Origin: Streptococcus parasanguinis
GTDB taxonomy: Bacteria > Bacillota > Bacilli > Lactobacillales > Streptococcaceae
DNA length: 53,210 nucleotides
NCBI RefSeq assembly: GCF_001073155.1
Contig: NZ_JVEE01000040.1
Coordinates: 6,141 to 59,350 of the forward strand
Direction of reading: 5' to 3'
Under the pieces are notes generated by a model, which saw nothing but the letters and a program-made list of their open reading frames with translations, was not told the origin of the DNA and searched no databases. How positions within the stretch are numbered: position 1 is the stretch's first letter; each line of letters opens with the position of its first letter. Shown piece after piece: positions 44,421 to 53,210 of this stretch. The translations under genes were made by a program, and so were the position numbers.

Positions 44421-44900
44421 ATGTCTATTTGTTTAAAAGATATTACGATAGAGAATTATTTTGACGTTTTAAATCTAGAAGTTCATCCAAATCAAAGGAA
44501 TTTTATTGCATCCAATTCCATTAGCTTAGCTGAAGCCTATGTATATGATAAAAATGGTGATTTTATAGCTCCCTTAGCAGTTTATGATAAGGAAGTATTA
44601 GTTGGTTTTGTTATGATTGCCTATGACCAGAAAATTGGGATCAGCAAGGGAAATTACTTGTTATTTCGCTTTATGATCGATAAACGATTTCAAGGTTTAG
44701 GCTATTTTAAACCGACTATGGATGCAGTCATTGACTTTGTTCGAACAGAGCCAGCTGGAAAAGCAACAAGTCTTTGGCTATCTTATGAACCGGAAAATAA
44801 TCAAGCGAGATCTTGCTATCTCCATTATGGATTTAAAGAAACTGGCGAAGTCATAGAAGACGAAATTGTAGCAATCTATGATCTAACAACCAAGAATTAA
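44421..44900 (+). CDS. GNAT family N-acetyltransferase (BltD/spermidine acetyltransferase-like)
   Basis: A 159-residue acetyltransferase with VGFVMIAYD, the acetyl-CoA turn RFQGLGYFKPTMDAVIDF and the end segment SCYLHYGFKETGE, resembling diamine/spermidine acetyltransferases of Firmicutes. Its base composition is slightly more AT-rich than tdk and prfA, and it sits between them, so it may be an insertion into an otherwise conserved block. GAGAGGATAA precedes the ATG. The acceptor is inferred only. Confidence 0.85.
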   Translation: MSICLKDITIENYFDVLNLEVHPNQRNFIASNSISLAEAYVYDKNGDFIAPLAVYDKEVLVGFVMIAYDQKIGISKGNYLLFRFMIDKRFQGLGYFKPTMDAVIDFVRTEPAGKATSLWLSYEPENNQARSCYLHYGFKETGEVIEDEIVAIYDLTTKN

Positions 44901-44909
44901 GGAGCAAAC

Positions 44910-45989
44910 ATGAATATCTATGATCAACTACAAGCTGTAGAAGACCGTTATGAAGAGTTAGGAGAATTACTGAGTGACCCAGATGTGGTCTCTGATACCA
45001 AACGCTTTATGGAGCTTTCAAAAGAAGAGGCTTCCACTCGTGATACGGTGACAGCATACCGAGAGTACAAGCAAGTCCTTCAAAACATTGTTGACGCTGA
45101 GGAAATGATTAAGGAAGCAGGCGGCGATGCGGACTTGGAAGAAATGGCCAAGCAAGAACTTAAGGATGCTAAGGCTGAAAAAGAAGAGTACGAAGAAAAA
45201 CTGAAGATCTTACTTCTTCCAAAAGATCCAAACGATGACAAGAACATTATCTTGGAAATCCGTGGAGCAGCTGGAGGAGACGAAGCCCAGTTATTTGCTG
45301 GCGACCTCTTACAAATGTACCAAAAATACGCGGAAGGCCAAGGCTGGCGCTTTGAGGTCATGGAAGCTTCCTACAATGGCGTTGGTGGGATCAAAGAAGT
45401 GGTAGCCATGGTTTCTGGTCAATCGGTTTATTCAAAACTCAAGTATGAATCTGGTGCCCACCGGGTGCAACGAGTTCCTGTGACAGAAAGCCAAGGTCGT
45501 GTCCATACTTCGACTGCCACAGTTCTGGTCATGCCAGAAATCGAAGAAGTCGAGTACGACATCGATCCAAAAGACCTTCGGATTGACATCTATCACGCAT
45601 CTGGTGCGGGTGGACAGAACGTCAACAAGGTCGCAACAGCCGTTCGTATCGTCCACTTGCCAACCAATATCAAGGTTGAGATGCAGGAAGAACGGACCCA
45701 ACAGAAGAACCGCGAAAAAGCCATGAAGATCATCCGTGCGCGTGTGGCTGACCACTTTGCTCAGATTGCCCAAGACGAGCAAGACGCTGAGCGGAAGTCT
45801 ACGATCGGGACTGGTGACCGTTCAGAGCGGATCCGGACTTACAACTTCCCTCAAAACCGTGTGACTGATCACCGGATTGGCTTGACCCTTCAAAAACTGG
45901 ACACCATCTTATCTGGTAAATTAGATGAAGTGGTCGATGCTTTGGTCTTGTATGATCAAACACAAAAATTAGAAGAGTTGAACAAATAA
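44910..45989 (+). CDS. prfA: Peptide chain release factor 1
   Basis: Recognises UAA and UAG stops and triggers peptide release. The 359 residues contain the GGQ loop [12 protein letters not shown] and the codon-recognition region in domain 2 ([15 protein letters not shown]). GGAG lies before the ATG. It overlaps prmC by one base; PrmC methylates the GGQ glutamine, so the enzyme and its substrate are translationally coupled. Confidence 0.98.
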   Translation: MNIYDQLQAVEDRYEELGELLSDPDVVSDTKRFMELSKEEASTRDTVTAYREYKQVLQNIVDAEEMIKEAGGDADLEEMAKQELKDAKAEKEEYEEKLKILLLPKDPNDDKNIILEIRGAAGGDEAQLFAGDLLQMYQKYAEGQGWRFEVMEASYNGVGGIKEVVAMVSGQSVYSKLKYESGAHRVQRVPVTESQGRVHTSTATVLVMPEIEEVEYDIDPKDLRIDIYHASGAGGQNVNKVATAVRIVHLPTNIKVEMQEERTQQKNREKAMKIIRARVADHFAQIAQDEQDAERKSTIGTGDRSERIRTYNFPQNRVTDHRIGLTLQKLDTILSGKLDEVVDALVLYDQTQKLEELNK

Positions 45990-46825
45990 TGTTGTTGGGA
46001 CCATTATTAGCCCAGTATGAAGAAGAATTAATAGCCGTTGGAGAGGAAGCAGAAAGCCTCTCCTTCGCGTATCGTGCTTTAAAAAACTGGACCCTTACAG
46101 ACTTTGTCCTTGCCTTGCAAAAAGAAGTGGAAGTAGAGGATCAGGCCTTGCTTGATTCCATCTTTGAGCAGTTGAAACATCACGTCCCTTCCCAGTATAT
46201 TATTGGGAGCGCCGAATTTTGTGGCCATGTTTTTACGGTTGATAAGCGCGTGCTGATTCCACGACCTGAAACGGAAGAATTGGTCGCTCTCATTCTGGAA
46301 GAAAATGATGGGGATACCTTACAAGTTCTGGATATCGGAACAGGAAGTGGGGCCATTGCCATTAGCCTAGCCCTCGCTAGATCTACCTGGCAGGTTCAAG
46401 CTAGTGATGTCTCAGAAGAGGCTTTAGCCCTGGCTCAAGAAAATGCCAAGCAATTAGAAGCTGTCCTTGAATTCAAGTCGTCAGATGTACTGGACGAACT
46501 AGAAGGTCCTTATGACCTGATTGTGTCCAACCCTCCCTATATCTCTCATGATGATGTAGAAGAAGTCGGAGCCAATGTTTTAGCCTCTGAACCCCACTTA
46601 GCTCTTTTTGCGGACCGTGATGGATATGCCATCTACGAAAAGATTGCCCAACAAGCACCAAGTGTTTTAACAGCAGATGGTAAGATTTACCTAGAAATTG
46701 GCTATAAGCAAGGAAATAAAGTAAAAGAGCTCTTTCAAGAGGCATTTCCCGACAAACGCGTTCGCGTTCTGAAAGACCAATTTGGACAAGATAGAATGGT
46801 AGTAGTAGACAATGGATCACATTGA
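45989..46825 (+). CDS. prmC: Release factor glutamine methyltransferase
   Basis: Methylates the GGQ glutamine of release factors using S-adenosylmethionine. The 278 residues have the SAM loop VLDIGTGSGAIAISLA and the catalytic NPPY in LIVSNPPYISHDD. It begins one base inside prfA and its end overlaps the YrdC gene by 14 bases. Confidence 0.96.
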   Translation: MLLGPLLAQYEEELIAVGEEAESLSFAYRALKNWTLTDFVLALQKEVEVEDQALLDSIFEQLKHHVPSQYIIGSAEFCGHVFTVDKRVLIPRPETEELVALILEENDGDTLQVLDIGTGSGAIAISLALARSTWQVQASDVSEEALALAQENAKQLEAVLEFKSSDVLDELEGPYDLIVSNPPYISHDDVEEVGANVLASEPHLALFADRDGYAIYEKIAQQAPSVLTADGKIYLEIGYKQGNKVKELFQEAFPDKRVRVLKDQFGQDRMVVVDNGSH

Positions 46826-47423
46826 GAAAGAATTAGAAGCAGGACGTGCGGTTATTCTGCCAACTGAAACAGTCTATGGTATTTTTGCCAAAGCTTTGAA
46901 TCAAGAGGCAGTTGATTATATTTACGAAATAAAACGTAGACCGAGAGAAAAGGCTCTCAATTTAAATGTAGCCAATGAAAAAACAATTCGAATTTATTCG
47001 AAAAATCAACCTAGTTATTTATCAAAACTGATTGATTCATTTTTACCAGGGCCTCTGACTATTATTCTTCAAGCAAATGACAAGGTGCCAGACTGGATTC
47101 ATTCAGGATTGGATACAGTTGGTTTCCGTATTCCGGCTCACCCAAAAACGTTGGAATTAATTCGTAAATACGGTCCTTTAGTTGGTCCCTCGGCCAATCT
47201 TTCAGGTCATGCAAGTGGAACAAAGTATCAGGCTATTATAAGCGAGTTTGATCAAGTGGTTCCTGGTATAGAGGATGATGAATTTCTGACTGGTCAAGAT
47301 TCAACTATCCTAGATATCTCTGGTTCCAAGGCCAGGATTTTGCGCCAAGGTTCGATTACCAAAGCTGATTTGCTTGCACAAGTGCCCGAACTTTCCTTTG
47401 AGGAAGATGAACTTCCTCAGTGA
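46812..47423 (+). CDS. Threonylcarbamoyl-AMP synthase (Sua5/YrdC family)
   Basis: Forms threonylcarbamoyl-adenylate from threonine, bicarbonate and ATP, the first step of t6A37 in ANN-decoding tRNAs. The 203 residues show AVILPTETVYGIFAKA, KRRPREKALNLNVA and GPLVGPSANLSGHASG. It is the short YrdC-type form without the Sua5 C-terminal domain. It overlaps prmC by 14 bases. Confidence 0.93.
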   Translation: MDHIEKELEAGRAVILPTETVYGIFAKALNQEAVDYIYEIKRRPREKALNLNVANEKTIRIYSKNQPSYLSKLIDSFLPGPLTIILQANDKVPDWIHSGLDTVGFRIPAHPKTLELIRKYGPLVGPSANLSGHASGTKYQAIISEFDQVVPGIEDDEFLTGQDSTILDISGSKARILRQGSITKADLLAQVPELSFEEDELPQ

Positions 47424-47461
47424 TAATGTACATAAATAATTTTTTATAAAGGAGTAGACCC

Positions 47462-48718
47462 ATGATTTTTGATAAAGAAGATTACAAAGCCTATGATGCA
47501 GACCTATGGAATGCGATCGCTAAAGAAGAAGAGCGTCAACAAAACAATATTGAGTTGATTGCTTCTGAAAATGTCGTCTCTAAAGCAGTGATGGCCGCTC
47601 AAGGGTCTATTCTGACCAATAAATATGCCGAAGGCTACCCTGGTCATCGTTACTATGGCGGGACAGATGTGGTCGATGTGGTCGAAAGTCTCGCGATCGA
47701 ACGGGCCAAAGAAATCTTTGGTGCTAAATTTGCCAACGTTCAACCGCATTCAGGAAGTCAGGCAAACTGTGCTGCCTATATGGCCTTGATTGAGCCTGGT
47801 GATACTGTCATGGGGATGGATCTAGCTGCCGGTGGGCATTTGACGCACGGAGCTTCTGTGAGCTTCTCTGGTCAAACCTATAACTTTGTGTCTTATAGTG
47901 TAGATCCTGAAACAGAGCTCTTGGATTTTGACGCCATCTTAAAACAAGCCCAAGAAGTGAAGCCAAAACTCATCGTTGCTGGTGCCTCAGCCTACTCTCA
48001 TATTATTGATTTCTCAAAATTCCGTGAGATTGCAGATGCAGTAGGAGCTAAGCTCATGGTTGATATGGCCCATATTGCTGGTCTCGTGGCAGCAGGTCTC
48101 CATCCAAGTCCAGTTCCTTATGCACATATCACGACAACGACCACTCACAAGACCCTTCGTGGCCCTCGTGGAGGCCTAATCTTGACCAATGACGAGGAAT
48201 TAGCTAAGAAAATTAACTCTGCTATTTTCCCTGGTATTCAAGGAGGACCGTTGGAGCATGTCATTGCAGCCAAAGCTGTCGCATTCAAAGAAGCCTTGGA
48301 TCCTGCCTTTAAAGAGTATGCAGCTAACGTAATTAAGAACAGTCAGGCCATGGCTGATGTCTTCTTGCAAGATCCTGATTTCCGTGTCATTTCAGGCGGA
48401 ACAGAGAACCACCTTTTCCTTGTTGACGTCACTAAAGTCGTTGAAAACGGAAAAGTGGCGCAAAACTTGTTGGATGAAGTCAATATTACCCTCAACAAGA
48501 ACTCTATTCCTTATGAAACCTTGTCTCCATTTAAGACAAGTGGGATTCGGATTGGTGCAGCAGCTATCACCGCTCGTGGTTTTGGTGAAAAAGAAAGTCG
48601 CACCGTTGCTGAACTCATGATCAAAGCGCTGAAAAATGCGGACAAGCAAGAAGTATTAGACGAAGTGCGTAGCCAAGTCAAAGCCTTGACAGACGCCTTT
48701 CCACTTTACGAGGACTAA
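47462..48718 (+). CDS. glyA: Serine hydroxymethyltransferase
   Basis: PLP enzyme that converts serine to glycine and loads a one-carbon unit on THF, linked with Fhs at 14 kb. The 418 residues contain the PLP lysine in [14 protein letters not shown], the [11 protein letters not shown] loop and [18 protein letters not shown] precedes the ATG. It lies in the same plus-strand run as prfA. Confidence 0.98.
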   Translation: MIFDKEDYKAYDADLWNAIAKEEERQQNNIELIASENVVSKAVMAAQGSILTNKYAEGYPGHRYYGGTDVVDVVESLAIERAKEIFGAKFANVQPHSGSQANCAAYMALIEPGDTVMGMDLAAGGHLTHGASVSFSGQTYNFVSYSVDPETELLDFDAILKQAQEVKPKLIVAGASAYSHIIDFSKFREIADAVGAKLMVDMAHIAGLVAAGLHPSPVPYAHITTTTTHKTLRGPRGGLILTNDEELAKKINSAIFPGIQGGPLEHVIAAKAVAFKEALDPAFKEYAANVIKNSQAMADVFLQDPDFRVISGGTENHLFLVDVTKVVENGKVAQNLLDEVNITLNKNSIPYETLSPFKTSGIRIGAAAITARGFGEKESRTVAELMIKALKNADKQEVLDEVRSQVKALTDAFPLYED

Positions 48719-48726
48719 ACCATCTT

Positions 48727-49701
48727 ATGGATATTTACGTAAAAAAAGCCATCATTCATCAATTTAGCCCAGACGATACCGATCTCTATCTGGCAGATAA
48801 ATTTCTCAATATCACGCCTAAAATCGAGGAATACTTGCGTAAGAAGATTGAAAGGGTTTATTCTGATGAAGCCAGGACTGGTATTTTCGAAGAGGACAAT
48901 CCTTTTCTTGAGTTGATTTCAAATGACCTATTAGAAACTTCAGTCGCAGTAGCGAATCGTTGGAAGGAAGAATTTGTCGTCTCTGAGAATCAAAAGACCA
49001 ACGATTTGGTGTTCATTAAATTCTCAAAAGAAGGGGTGGACCATTTTGCCTTTCTTCGGATCGCTTTACGAGAAACCTTGACGCATCTTGGCGGTGAATT
49101 TGACAATCCGATTAAGCTGACGCAAAATAATCTGCCTGGTTTTGGGACTGGTGCAGATGAAGCTTTGGTCATCAATCTTCAAAGCCGCAAATACCACTTG
49201 ATTGAAAAACGGATCAAGTACAACGGGACTTTCTTGAACTATTTTTCTGAGAATTTGTTGCAGGCGCAACCCAAGATCTCTCCTAAAAAATCGATCAAGG
49301 CACTGGAAAAAACAGCCCAGAAGATTGCGGAAAGCTTTAACACAGATGATTTTCAATTTCAATCAAAGGTTAAATCAGCTATTTTTAACCATATTGAGGA
49401 AGAAAATAAACTCTCTCCAGAGAAATTAGCGGATGATCTCTTCGCCGACAATCTGACAGCTCGCCTCAGTTTTATTGACCAAGTCAAAGAAGCTGTACCA
49501 GAGCCTGTCACCTTTGAAGAAATTGATGCAAGTCGCCAGTTGAAGAAGTTCGAAAATCAGAAATTGTCATTGTCAAATGGAATTGAACTGATCGTTCCGA
49601 ATAATGTCTATGAAGATGCCGAATCTGTTGAATTTATTCTAAACGAGAACGGAACCTATTCTATTTTGATCAAAAATATTGAGGATATACAGAGTAAATA
49701 A
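48727..49701 (+). CDS. Nucleoid-associated protein, NA37/YejK-like
   Basis: A 324-residue soluble protein whose N-terminus ([21 protein letters not shown]) and charged helices match the 37-kDa nucleoid-associated family, which binds DNA in enterobacteria. In streptococci the gene regularly follows glyA and precedes a lysozyme-like gene, and its role is not established. It starts eight bases after glyA and overlaps the next gene by one base. Confidence 0.85.
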   Translation: MDIYVKKAIIHQFSPDDTDLYLADKFLNITPKIEEYLRKKIERVYSDEARTGIFEEDNPFLELISNDLLETSVAVANRWKEEFVVSENQKTNDLVFIKFSKEGVDHFAFLRIALRETLTHLGGEFDNPIKLTQNNLPGFGTGADEALVINLQSRKYHLIEKRIKYNGTFLNYFSENLLQAQPKISPKKSIKALEKTAQKIAESFNTDDFQFQSKVKSAIFNHIEEENKLSPEKLADDLFADNLTARLSFIDQVKEAVPEPVTFEEIDASRQLKKFENQKLSLSNGIELIVPNNVYEDAESVEFILNENGTYSILIKNIEDIQSK

Positions 49702-50303
49702 TGATTAAACGTATAGTGAAGATCTTCTTATTCATCTTACTAATATTTGGAATCTACAAGGGAATTCAGATCCATCATGACGTCAAACAAGTCATGCAGT
49801 ACCGCTCCCTAGTTAGAGAAGTCCTTGCTGAAGAGGACACCACGGCCAATGAAAATCTCATTCTTGCTATGATCTATACGGAGACCAAAGGTCGAGAAGA
49901 CGATGTCATGCAGGCGAGTGAGAGTGCAAGTGGTGAGACCAATACTATTAGTGATAATAAGGCCAGCATTCGCCAAGGAATTCAAACTCTTTCAGATGAG
50001 TTAAAAGAAGCCAAGAAAAAAGGCGTTGATGGCTGGACCGCGGTTCAAGCCTATAATTTCGGGAAAGACTACATCGATTACGTCGCCAAACACGGTGGAA
50101 CAAATTCCCTAGAGTTGGCCCGCGCTTATTCACGGGATGTAGTAGCACCAAGTCTTGGCAATGTAACCGGTGAAACTTATCTTTACCTCCACCCTATCTC
50201 TCTTTTGAACGGGATGGAACTCTACATTAATGGGGGGAACATTTATTATTCTCGTTTAGTAGAAACCAATATGACGATTATGAAGTTATTTTCATGGTTT
50301 TAA
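49701..50303 (+). CDS. Membrane-anchored lysozyme-like protein (PvaA type)
   Basis: A 200-residue protein with an N-terminal membrane anchor ([19 protein letters not shown]) and a lysozyme-like domain (PF13702 type): the catalytic glutamate in [14 protein letters not shown] and the [17 protein letters not shown] segment. It probably cuts peptidoglycan during growth or division; it resembles pneumococcal vaccine antigen A. It overlaps the NA37 gene by one base and ends the tdk-to-lysozyme run with a terminator. Confidence 0.9.
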   Translation: MIKRIVKIFLFILLIFGIYKGIQIHHDVKQVMQYRSLVREVLAEEDTTANENLILAMIYTETKGREDDVMQASESASGETNTISDNKASIRQGIQTLSDELKEAKKKGVDGWTAVQAYNFGKDYIDYVAKHGGTNSLELARAYSRDVVAPSLGNVTGETYLYLHPISLLNGMELYINGGNIYYSRLVETNMTIMKLFSWF

Positions 50304-50310
50304 TCATTTT

Positions 50311-50337
50311 CCAGAGAGCCAATTGGCTCTTTTTTAA
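50311..50337 (+). terminator. Terminator of the tdk-to-lysozyme run
   Basis: AGAGCC (50315-50320) pairs with GGCTCT (50325-50330), followed by a T run. Confidence 0.88.
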
Positions 50338-50426
50338 GCTGATCAGTTCTGCCTCCGGTTTTTAGGGAAAATAAAAATGTCATGCATTCTTAAAAAAACT
50401 GTAAGCTAGTTTTAAGAAATCAACTG

Positions 50427-50541
50427 TATAATGAAAATCGAAGTGGGTAAACTCTTTATTTACTTCTTTTTTCATCTCTAGTGAGGTGAGAAAGGTTATA
50501 AGAGATGCCCAGAGTTGATTTGAGTTAGAAAGAAGAAAAAG
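50427..50541 (+). promoter_or_regulatory. -10 box and structured leader of the DUF1002 gene
   Basis: TATAAT at 50427-50432 implies a leader of about 100 bases, long for this window. In it CATCTCT (50472-50478) can pair with AGAGATG (50500-50506). No known riboswitch pattern is visible, and the -35 is poor. Confidence 0.45.
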
Positions 50542-51552
50542 ATGAAATTAAAGAAGATTGCATTGTTTGTAACGACGACTTTGGCCTTGTTTACCGCTAT
50601 CCCGCGAGTTTCCGCAGATAGCAATGTGCAGAAAGTCATTGATGAAACCTATGTCAAGCCAGACTATGTTTTGGGCTATTCGCTGGACCAAAGTCAAATC
50701 GAACAAACCTTAAGTCTCTTGAACTACGATAGTTCGAAAGATAAAGAGGAGTGGAAGACCATGACACCAGAGGTTTATTCTTCGATTATGAACGTTGCCA
50801 ACGATGATAGTTTAGAACTGTATTCCTCTGTTAAAATTCAAAAATTAGGTAAAAATAAGCCACTAGAAGTGAATATCGTGACGCCTCAAAACATCACCAA
50901 GGTCACTGCAGATATGTATCGTAATGCAGCCGTTACACTTGGATTGGAGCATGCTCAAATTACAGTAGCTTCCCCTATCCAAGTGACCGGAGAAAGTGCC
51001 TTAGCTGGGATCTATTACTCGCTTGAGAAAAATGGTGCCAAGGTTTCTCAAGAAAGCAAGGATCTAGCCCAAGAAGAGTTAAAGACTCTATCAGGGATCA
51101 ATGAAGAGAACGCGGGAAAGAAAAACTTCGATGCGGATAAGTTAAACGTAGCATTGACCGACATTAAAACAGCAGTAGCCAATGCCAAACAGAACAATCA
51201 GGATTTAAGCAAGGATGATATTCGAAAGATCGTCGAAGAAACACTGAAAAATTATAAGCTGGATACAACTGTGACAGGTAACCAGATCAATTTGATCGTG
51301 AATTTCGCAGTGAATCTTTCAAAGAGTAGCGTCATCAGTAGCAAAAGCTTTACGAAGACCTTGTCGGATCTGAAAGATAGTATCGTAGACAAGGCAGGCG
51401 ATACCTTTAATAATATCAATCTCAAATTTGATACAAATGCTATTCTAAAAGACAGTGGAAACTTCTTCACAAATGCGTGGAATGCCATTGCTGGCTTCTT
51501 CGGAGCCATCTGGAATGCAATTGTTAAATTCTTTAGTGGTTTAGTTGGCTAA
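50542..51552 (+). CDS. Secreted DUF1002 family protein
   Basis: A 336-residue protein with a signal peptide (KKIALFVTTTLALFTAIPRVSA, cut after Ala25 or so), then a DUF1002 region with YVLGYSLDQSQIEQTL, LGLEHAQITVASPIQVTG and GESALAGIYYSLEK, related to Bacillus YpuA. The last 25 residues, NAWNAIAGFFGAIWNAIVKF and on, form an aromatic amphipathic helix that may insert in membranes or bind the wall. Function is unknown. AAGAAGAAAAAG precedes the ATG. Confidence 0.85.
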   Translation: MKLKKIALFVTTTLALFTAIPRVSADSNVQKVIDETYVKPDYVLGYSLDQSQIEQTLSLLNYDSSKDKEEWKTMTPEVYSSIMNVANDDSLELYSSVKIQKLGKNKPLEVNIVTPQNITKVTADMYRNAAVTLGLEHAQITVASPIQVTGESALAGIYYSLEKNGAKVSQESKDLAQEELKTLSGINEENAGKKNFDADKLNVALTDIKTAVANAKQNNQDLSKDDIRKIVEETLKNYKLDTTVTGNQINLIVNFAVNLSKSSVISSKSFTKTLSDLKDSIVDKAGDTFNNINLKFDTNAILKDSGNFFTNAWNAIAGFFGAIWNAIVKFFSGLVG

Positions 51553-51560
51553 AAATAGCA

Positions 51561-51597
51561 CGAAAGCACTGCAGACAATAAGTCAGAGTGCTTTTTG
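51561..51597 (+). terminator. Terminator of the DUF1002 gene
   Basis: AAGCACT (51564-51570) pairs with AGTGCTT (51587-51593), followed by T residues. Confidence 0.8.
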
Positions 51598-51639
51598 TGT
51601 GTCGTTTCCTATTTTTATACTCAATTAGAAATTTTATGT

Positions 51640-51775
51640 TAAGCTCATAAAAAAAGGTCCACTGGACCTTAAAACTCGCTTTGCTAATTATTGGCTTGTG
51701 AATCAAGGTCCCCCCAGACTTTTAAACTCGCTTGACTAATTTTAAGCTCGTGAAAAAAAGGTCCCCCGGACCTGT
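51640..51775. repeat. 51-53-bp tandem repeat, two full units plus partial ends
   Basis: Unit pattern: AAGGTCC-palindrome (AGGTCCnnnGGACCT), then AAACTCGCTT, CTAATT and GCTYGTGAA. Units run about 51654-51704 and 51705-51757; a partial end lies at 51640-51653 and a truncated third start at 51758-51775, where the IS begins. Non-coding. Confidence 0.8.
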
Positions 51776-51790
51776 ATTGACCCCAAAAAG

Positions 51791-52642
51791 TTAGACAATT
51801 AATTTATCAAAGGATTTAGTTCTGTATTGCACAGGACTGAGTCCTTTTAGTTTTACCTTAATTCGTTTGTTGTTGTAATAATCAATATAGTCTACAATAG
51901 CTTGCTCCAATTGCTCAAGTGAGTGAAATGTCTTCTCATAACCGTAAAACATCTCAGACTTAAGAATGCCAAAGAAGGACTCCATCATGCCATTATCTGG
52001 GCTGTTTCCTTTACGTGACATGGACGGTTGGATTCCTTTATCCTCTAAAAAATGATGATAATACTGATGTTGATACTGCCATCCTTGGTCACTATGGAGA
52101 ATAGTATTTGTGTAATGATCCTCACTGAAGGCCTGGTCTAACATAGATTTCACTTGTTCTAAATTTGGTGAAGTCGAAAGATTATAGGCGATAATTTCGC
52201 TATTAAAGCCATCTAAAACCGGCGATAAATAGAGTTTTTGACTGCTTGCTGGAATGGTAAATTCTGTCACATCTGTGTAGCACTTTTCCATTGGTTTGGA
52301 TGCTTCAAATTGGCGTTGAATAAGGTTGGCTGCTTTCTTTCCAATCTCTCCTTGGTATGAAGAATACTTCCGTTTACGACGAATTCGAGCACTTAAACCA
52401 AGGACCTTCATCAGGCGTTGAACTCTTTTGTGATTGACCACATAACCACGATTTCTCAATTCAAGAGTCATTCGGCGAAAGCCATAATTTCCTTTGTGCT
52501 CAGTAAAAATAGATTGAATTTCAGCTTTAAGATCTTTATCTTTGTCAAACCTATCCAGTTGCTTCAACTGATAGTAGTAAGTTGAGCGAGGTAAACGAGC
52601 CGCTTCAAGAAGTAAATCTAGTCGAAATCCTCCTGAAGCCAT
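51791..52642 (-). CDS. IS3-family transposase OrfB (DDE integrase domain)
   Basis: A 283-residue frame with an HTH_21-type N-terminal part ([34 protein letters not shown]) and the rve catalytic core: the first Asp in [11 protein letters not shown], the second in [14 protein letters not shown], the Glu in [16 protein letters not shown]. It is in the -1 frame relative to OrfA and open well upstream of its first ATG, so it is mainly made as part of OrfAB. Confidence 0.93.
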   Translation of the reverse strand: MASGGFRLDLLLEAARLPRSTYYYQLKQLDRFDKDKDLKAEIQSIFTEHKGNYGFRRMTLELRNRGYVVNHKRVQRLMKVLGLSARIRRKRKYSSYQGEIGKKAANLIQRQFEASKPMEKCYTDVTEFTIPASSQKLYLSPVLDGFNSEIIAYNLSTSPNLEQVKSMLDQAFSEDHYTNTILHSDQGWQYQHQYYHHFLEDKGIQPSMSRKGNSPDNGMMESFFGILKSEMFYGYEKTFHSLEQLEQAIVDYIDYYNNKRIKVKLKGLSPVQYRTKSFDKLIV

Positions 52643-53154
52643 TTCTCTAATTGTCTCTGCCTTTCTAGTTGTAAGGCTTCGTCCCTGACTTCTAGCTCTT
52701 TTAACTTTTTTAAGTAAGCCACCTCGGTACGTAAGCGTTCATTCTCTTCTTGGAGCCGCTCTAGTTCTGTCATTTCTTCCCAAGTTTTCTTACGTTTACG
52801 TCCCATTTTAGGTACTCTCCCTCTTGTTTTCTCAACAATAGTATACCCGTTTTTCTTGTATTGTGCCATCCAATTTGGAAGCATACCACGATTTGGGAGA
52901 GCATATTCGAGAGAAACTCTATCTTGAGACCAGTTTTCATGTAGAACTTTATCAATCATTTCTTGTTTTAATTCAGGAGAGTAGTAACGATTTTTTCCTT
53001 TTTTGACGAACTCTATTCCATAACAATCAATCAATTTAATCATGTACCTAAGATTAGAATTGTTTATCCCAAATTTATTTGAAAGTTGCTCTAAGCTATA
53101 TCCTTGTTTTCTAAGTTCATAGATCTGAACTTTATCTTTATAAGTCAATTTCAT
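52618..53154 (-). CDS. IS3-family transposase OrfA (DNA-binding part)
   Basis: A 178-residue protein with two helix-turn-helix units ([20 protein letters not shown] and a second around [17 protein letters not shown]) and a leucine-zipper helix near the end ([20 protein letters not shown]), typical of the IS150 group. It binds the terminal repeats and, by -1 frameshift, forms the N-terminus of the full transposase. It overlaps OrfB by 25 bases. Confidence 0.92.
   Translation of the reverse strand: MKLTYKDKVQIYELRKQGYSLEQLSNKFGINNSNLRYMIKLIDCYGIEFVKKGKNRYYSPELKQEMIDKVLHENWSQDRVSLEYALPNRGMLPNWMAQYKKNGYTIVEKTRGRVPKMGRKRKKTWEEMTELERLQEENERLRTEVAYLKKLKELEVRDEALQLERQRQLEKWLQEDFD
52705..52711 (-). 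promoter_or_regulatory. Programmed -1 frameshift site A-AAA-AAG
   Basis: On the minus strand the OrfA codons TTA AAA AAG contain the heptamer A AAA AAG in the correct phase. The OrfB frame has no stop from here to its first ATG (checked codon by codon), so slippage gives a continuous OrfAB protein. Confidence 0.85.
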
Positions 53155-53162
53155 AATAAAAA

Positions 53163-53203
53163 CACCCCAAAAGTTAGATTTTTTCTGTCTAACTTTTGGG
53201 GTG
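53163..53203. repeat. Inverted repeat inside the right end of the IS
   Basis: CACCCCAAAAGTTAGA and TCTAACTTTTGGGGTG are exact reverse complements around a short T-rich loop. The outer arm is part of the terminal repeat, so the end carries its own inverted copy just inside. It may shield the transposase gene from outside transcription. Confidence 0.85.
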
Positions 53204-53210
53204 CAGTTCA

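Larger units (their letters stand above)
51773..53210 (-). mobile_element. Complete IS3-family insertion sequence (IS150 group)
   Basis: About 1.44 kb with imperfect terminal inverted repeats: left TGTATTGACCCCAAAAAGTT and, on the other strand from the right end, TGAACTGCACCCCAAAAGTT. Two overlapping minus-strand frames encode OrfA and OrfB, with an in-frame slippery heptamer for the OrfAB transposase. Both frames are intact, so the copy may be active. Its right end coincides with the window edge, so a target duplication cannot be checked. Confidence 0.88.

Noticed and set aside
45432..45782. Antisense open frames inside prfA and other highly expressed genes
   Set aside because: They follow the codon bias of the sense gene and lack ribosome sites.
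51640..51775. Repeats before the IS as a CRISPR array
   Set aside because: Units are tandem without unique spacers, and no cas genes are present.

Overview
The window looks like a chromosomal segment of an oral or viridans Streptococcus (mitis / sanguinis / parasanguinis type). The evidence is low-to-moderate GC, AGGAGG ribosome sites, TTGACA/TATAAT promoters, and streptococcal neighbourhoods: prs-nifS-DUF1831-DUF4649, relQ-nadK-rluD-pta, split coaB and coaC, xpt-pbuX behind a purine riboswitch, and tdk-prfA-prmC-sua5-glyA. The species cannot be fixed from the sequence alone. I found no rRNA, tRNA or CRISPR array.

Layout. 0.1-4.2 kb (minus strand): the NADH sensor Rex, then a prs-cysteine desulfurase-DUF1831-DUF4649 operon and a CYTH phosphatase. 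4.2-9.0 kb (plus): alarmone synthetase RelQ, NAD kinase, a pseudouridine synthase, Pta, a roughly 180-bp multi-hairpin repeat also found at the left edge, and a MutY without iron-sulfur cysteines. 9-15.8 kb: an AT-rich orphan membrane protein, a thioredoxin-like protein, phosphoglucomutase, an ECF S component with CoaC and CoaB, and Fhs. 15.8-20.4 kb: a MATE exporter, an acetyltransferase, a DUF218 membrane protein and BrnQ.

20.5-26.3 kb is a redox island: CcdA with a thioredoxin lipoprotein, then a minus-strand operon apbE - FMN reductase - FMN reductase/PAS fusion, divergent from NADH oxidase. The fusion ends in a Gly/His/Asp-rich tail with two copies of DATSGAS, which matches the motif on which ApbE places covalent FMN. 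ApbE shows no signal peptide. The operon therefore appears to encode both a cytosolic flavin transferase and its own target, a reductase carrying FMN on a flexible double-site tail. The apbE and nox promoters share an unusual GATATC / T-run / GATATACT element. This is the best candidate for an under-described system here.

26.4-32.7 kb holds a ClC exchanger and an iron-uptake unit efeO-efeB-efeU-tatC-tatA, in which a minimal Tat pathway sits beside its likely substrate EfeB. A self-contained gene for a 36-residue membrane peptide follows. 33-36.3 kb is an accessory patch with a SAP-domain protein, a probably frameshifted orphan, an N-terminally truncated ADP-ribosylglycohydrolase and a gene split by an in-frame TGA. 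36.3-43.7 kb holds a hydrolase, guaC, the purine riboswitch directly behind guaC, xpt, pbuX, a second MATE protein, ilvD and a tautomerase. 43.8-50.3 kb is a dense plus-strand run from tdk to a lysozyme-like protein. After a DUF1002 secreted protein come a 51-53-bp tandem repeat and a complete IS3-family element (IS150 type) with a canonical frameshift site, ending at the window edge.
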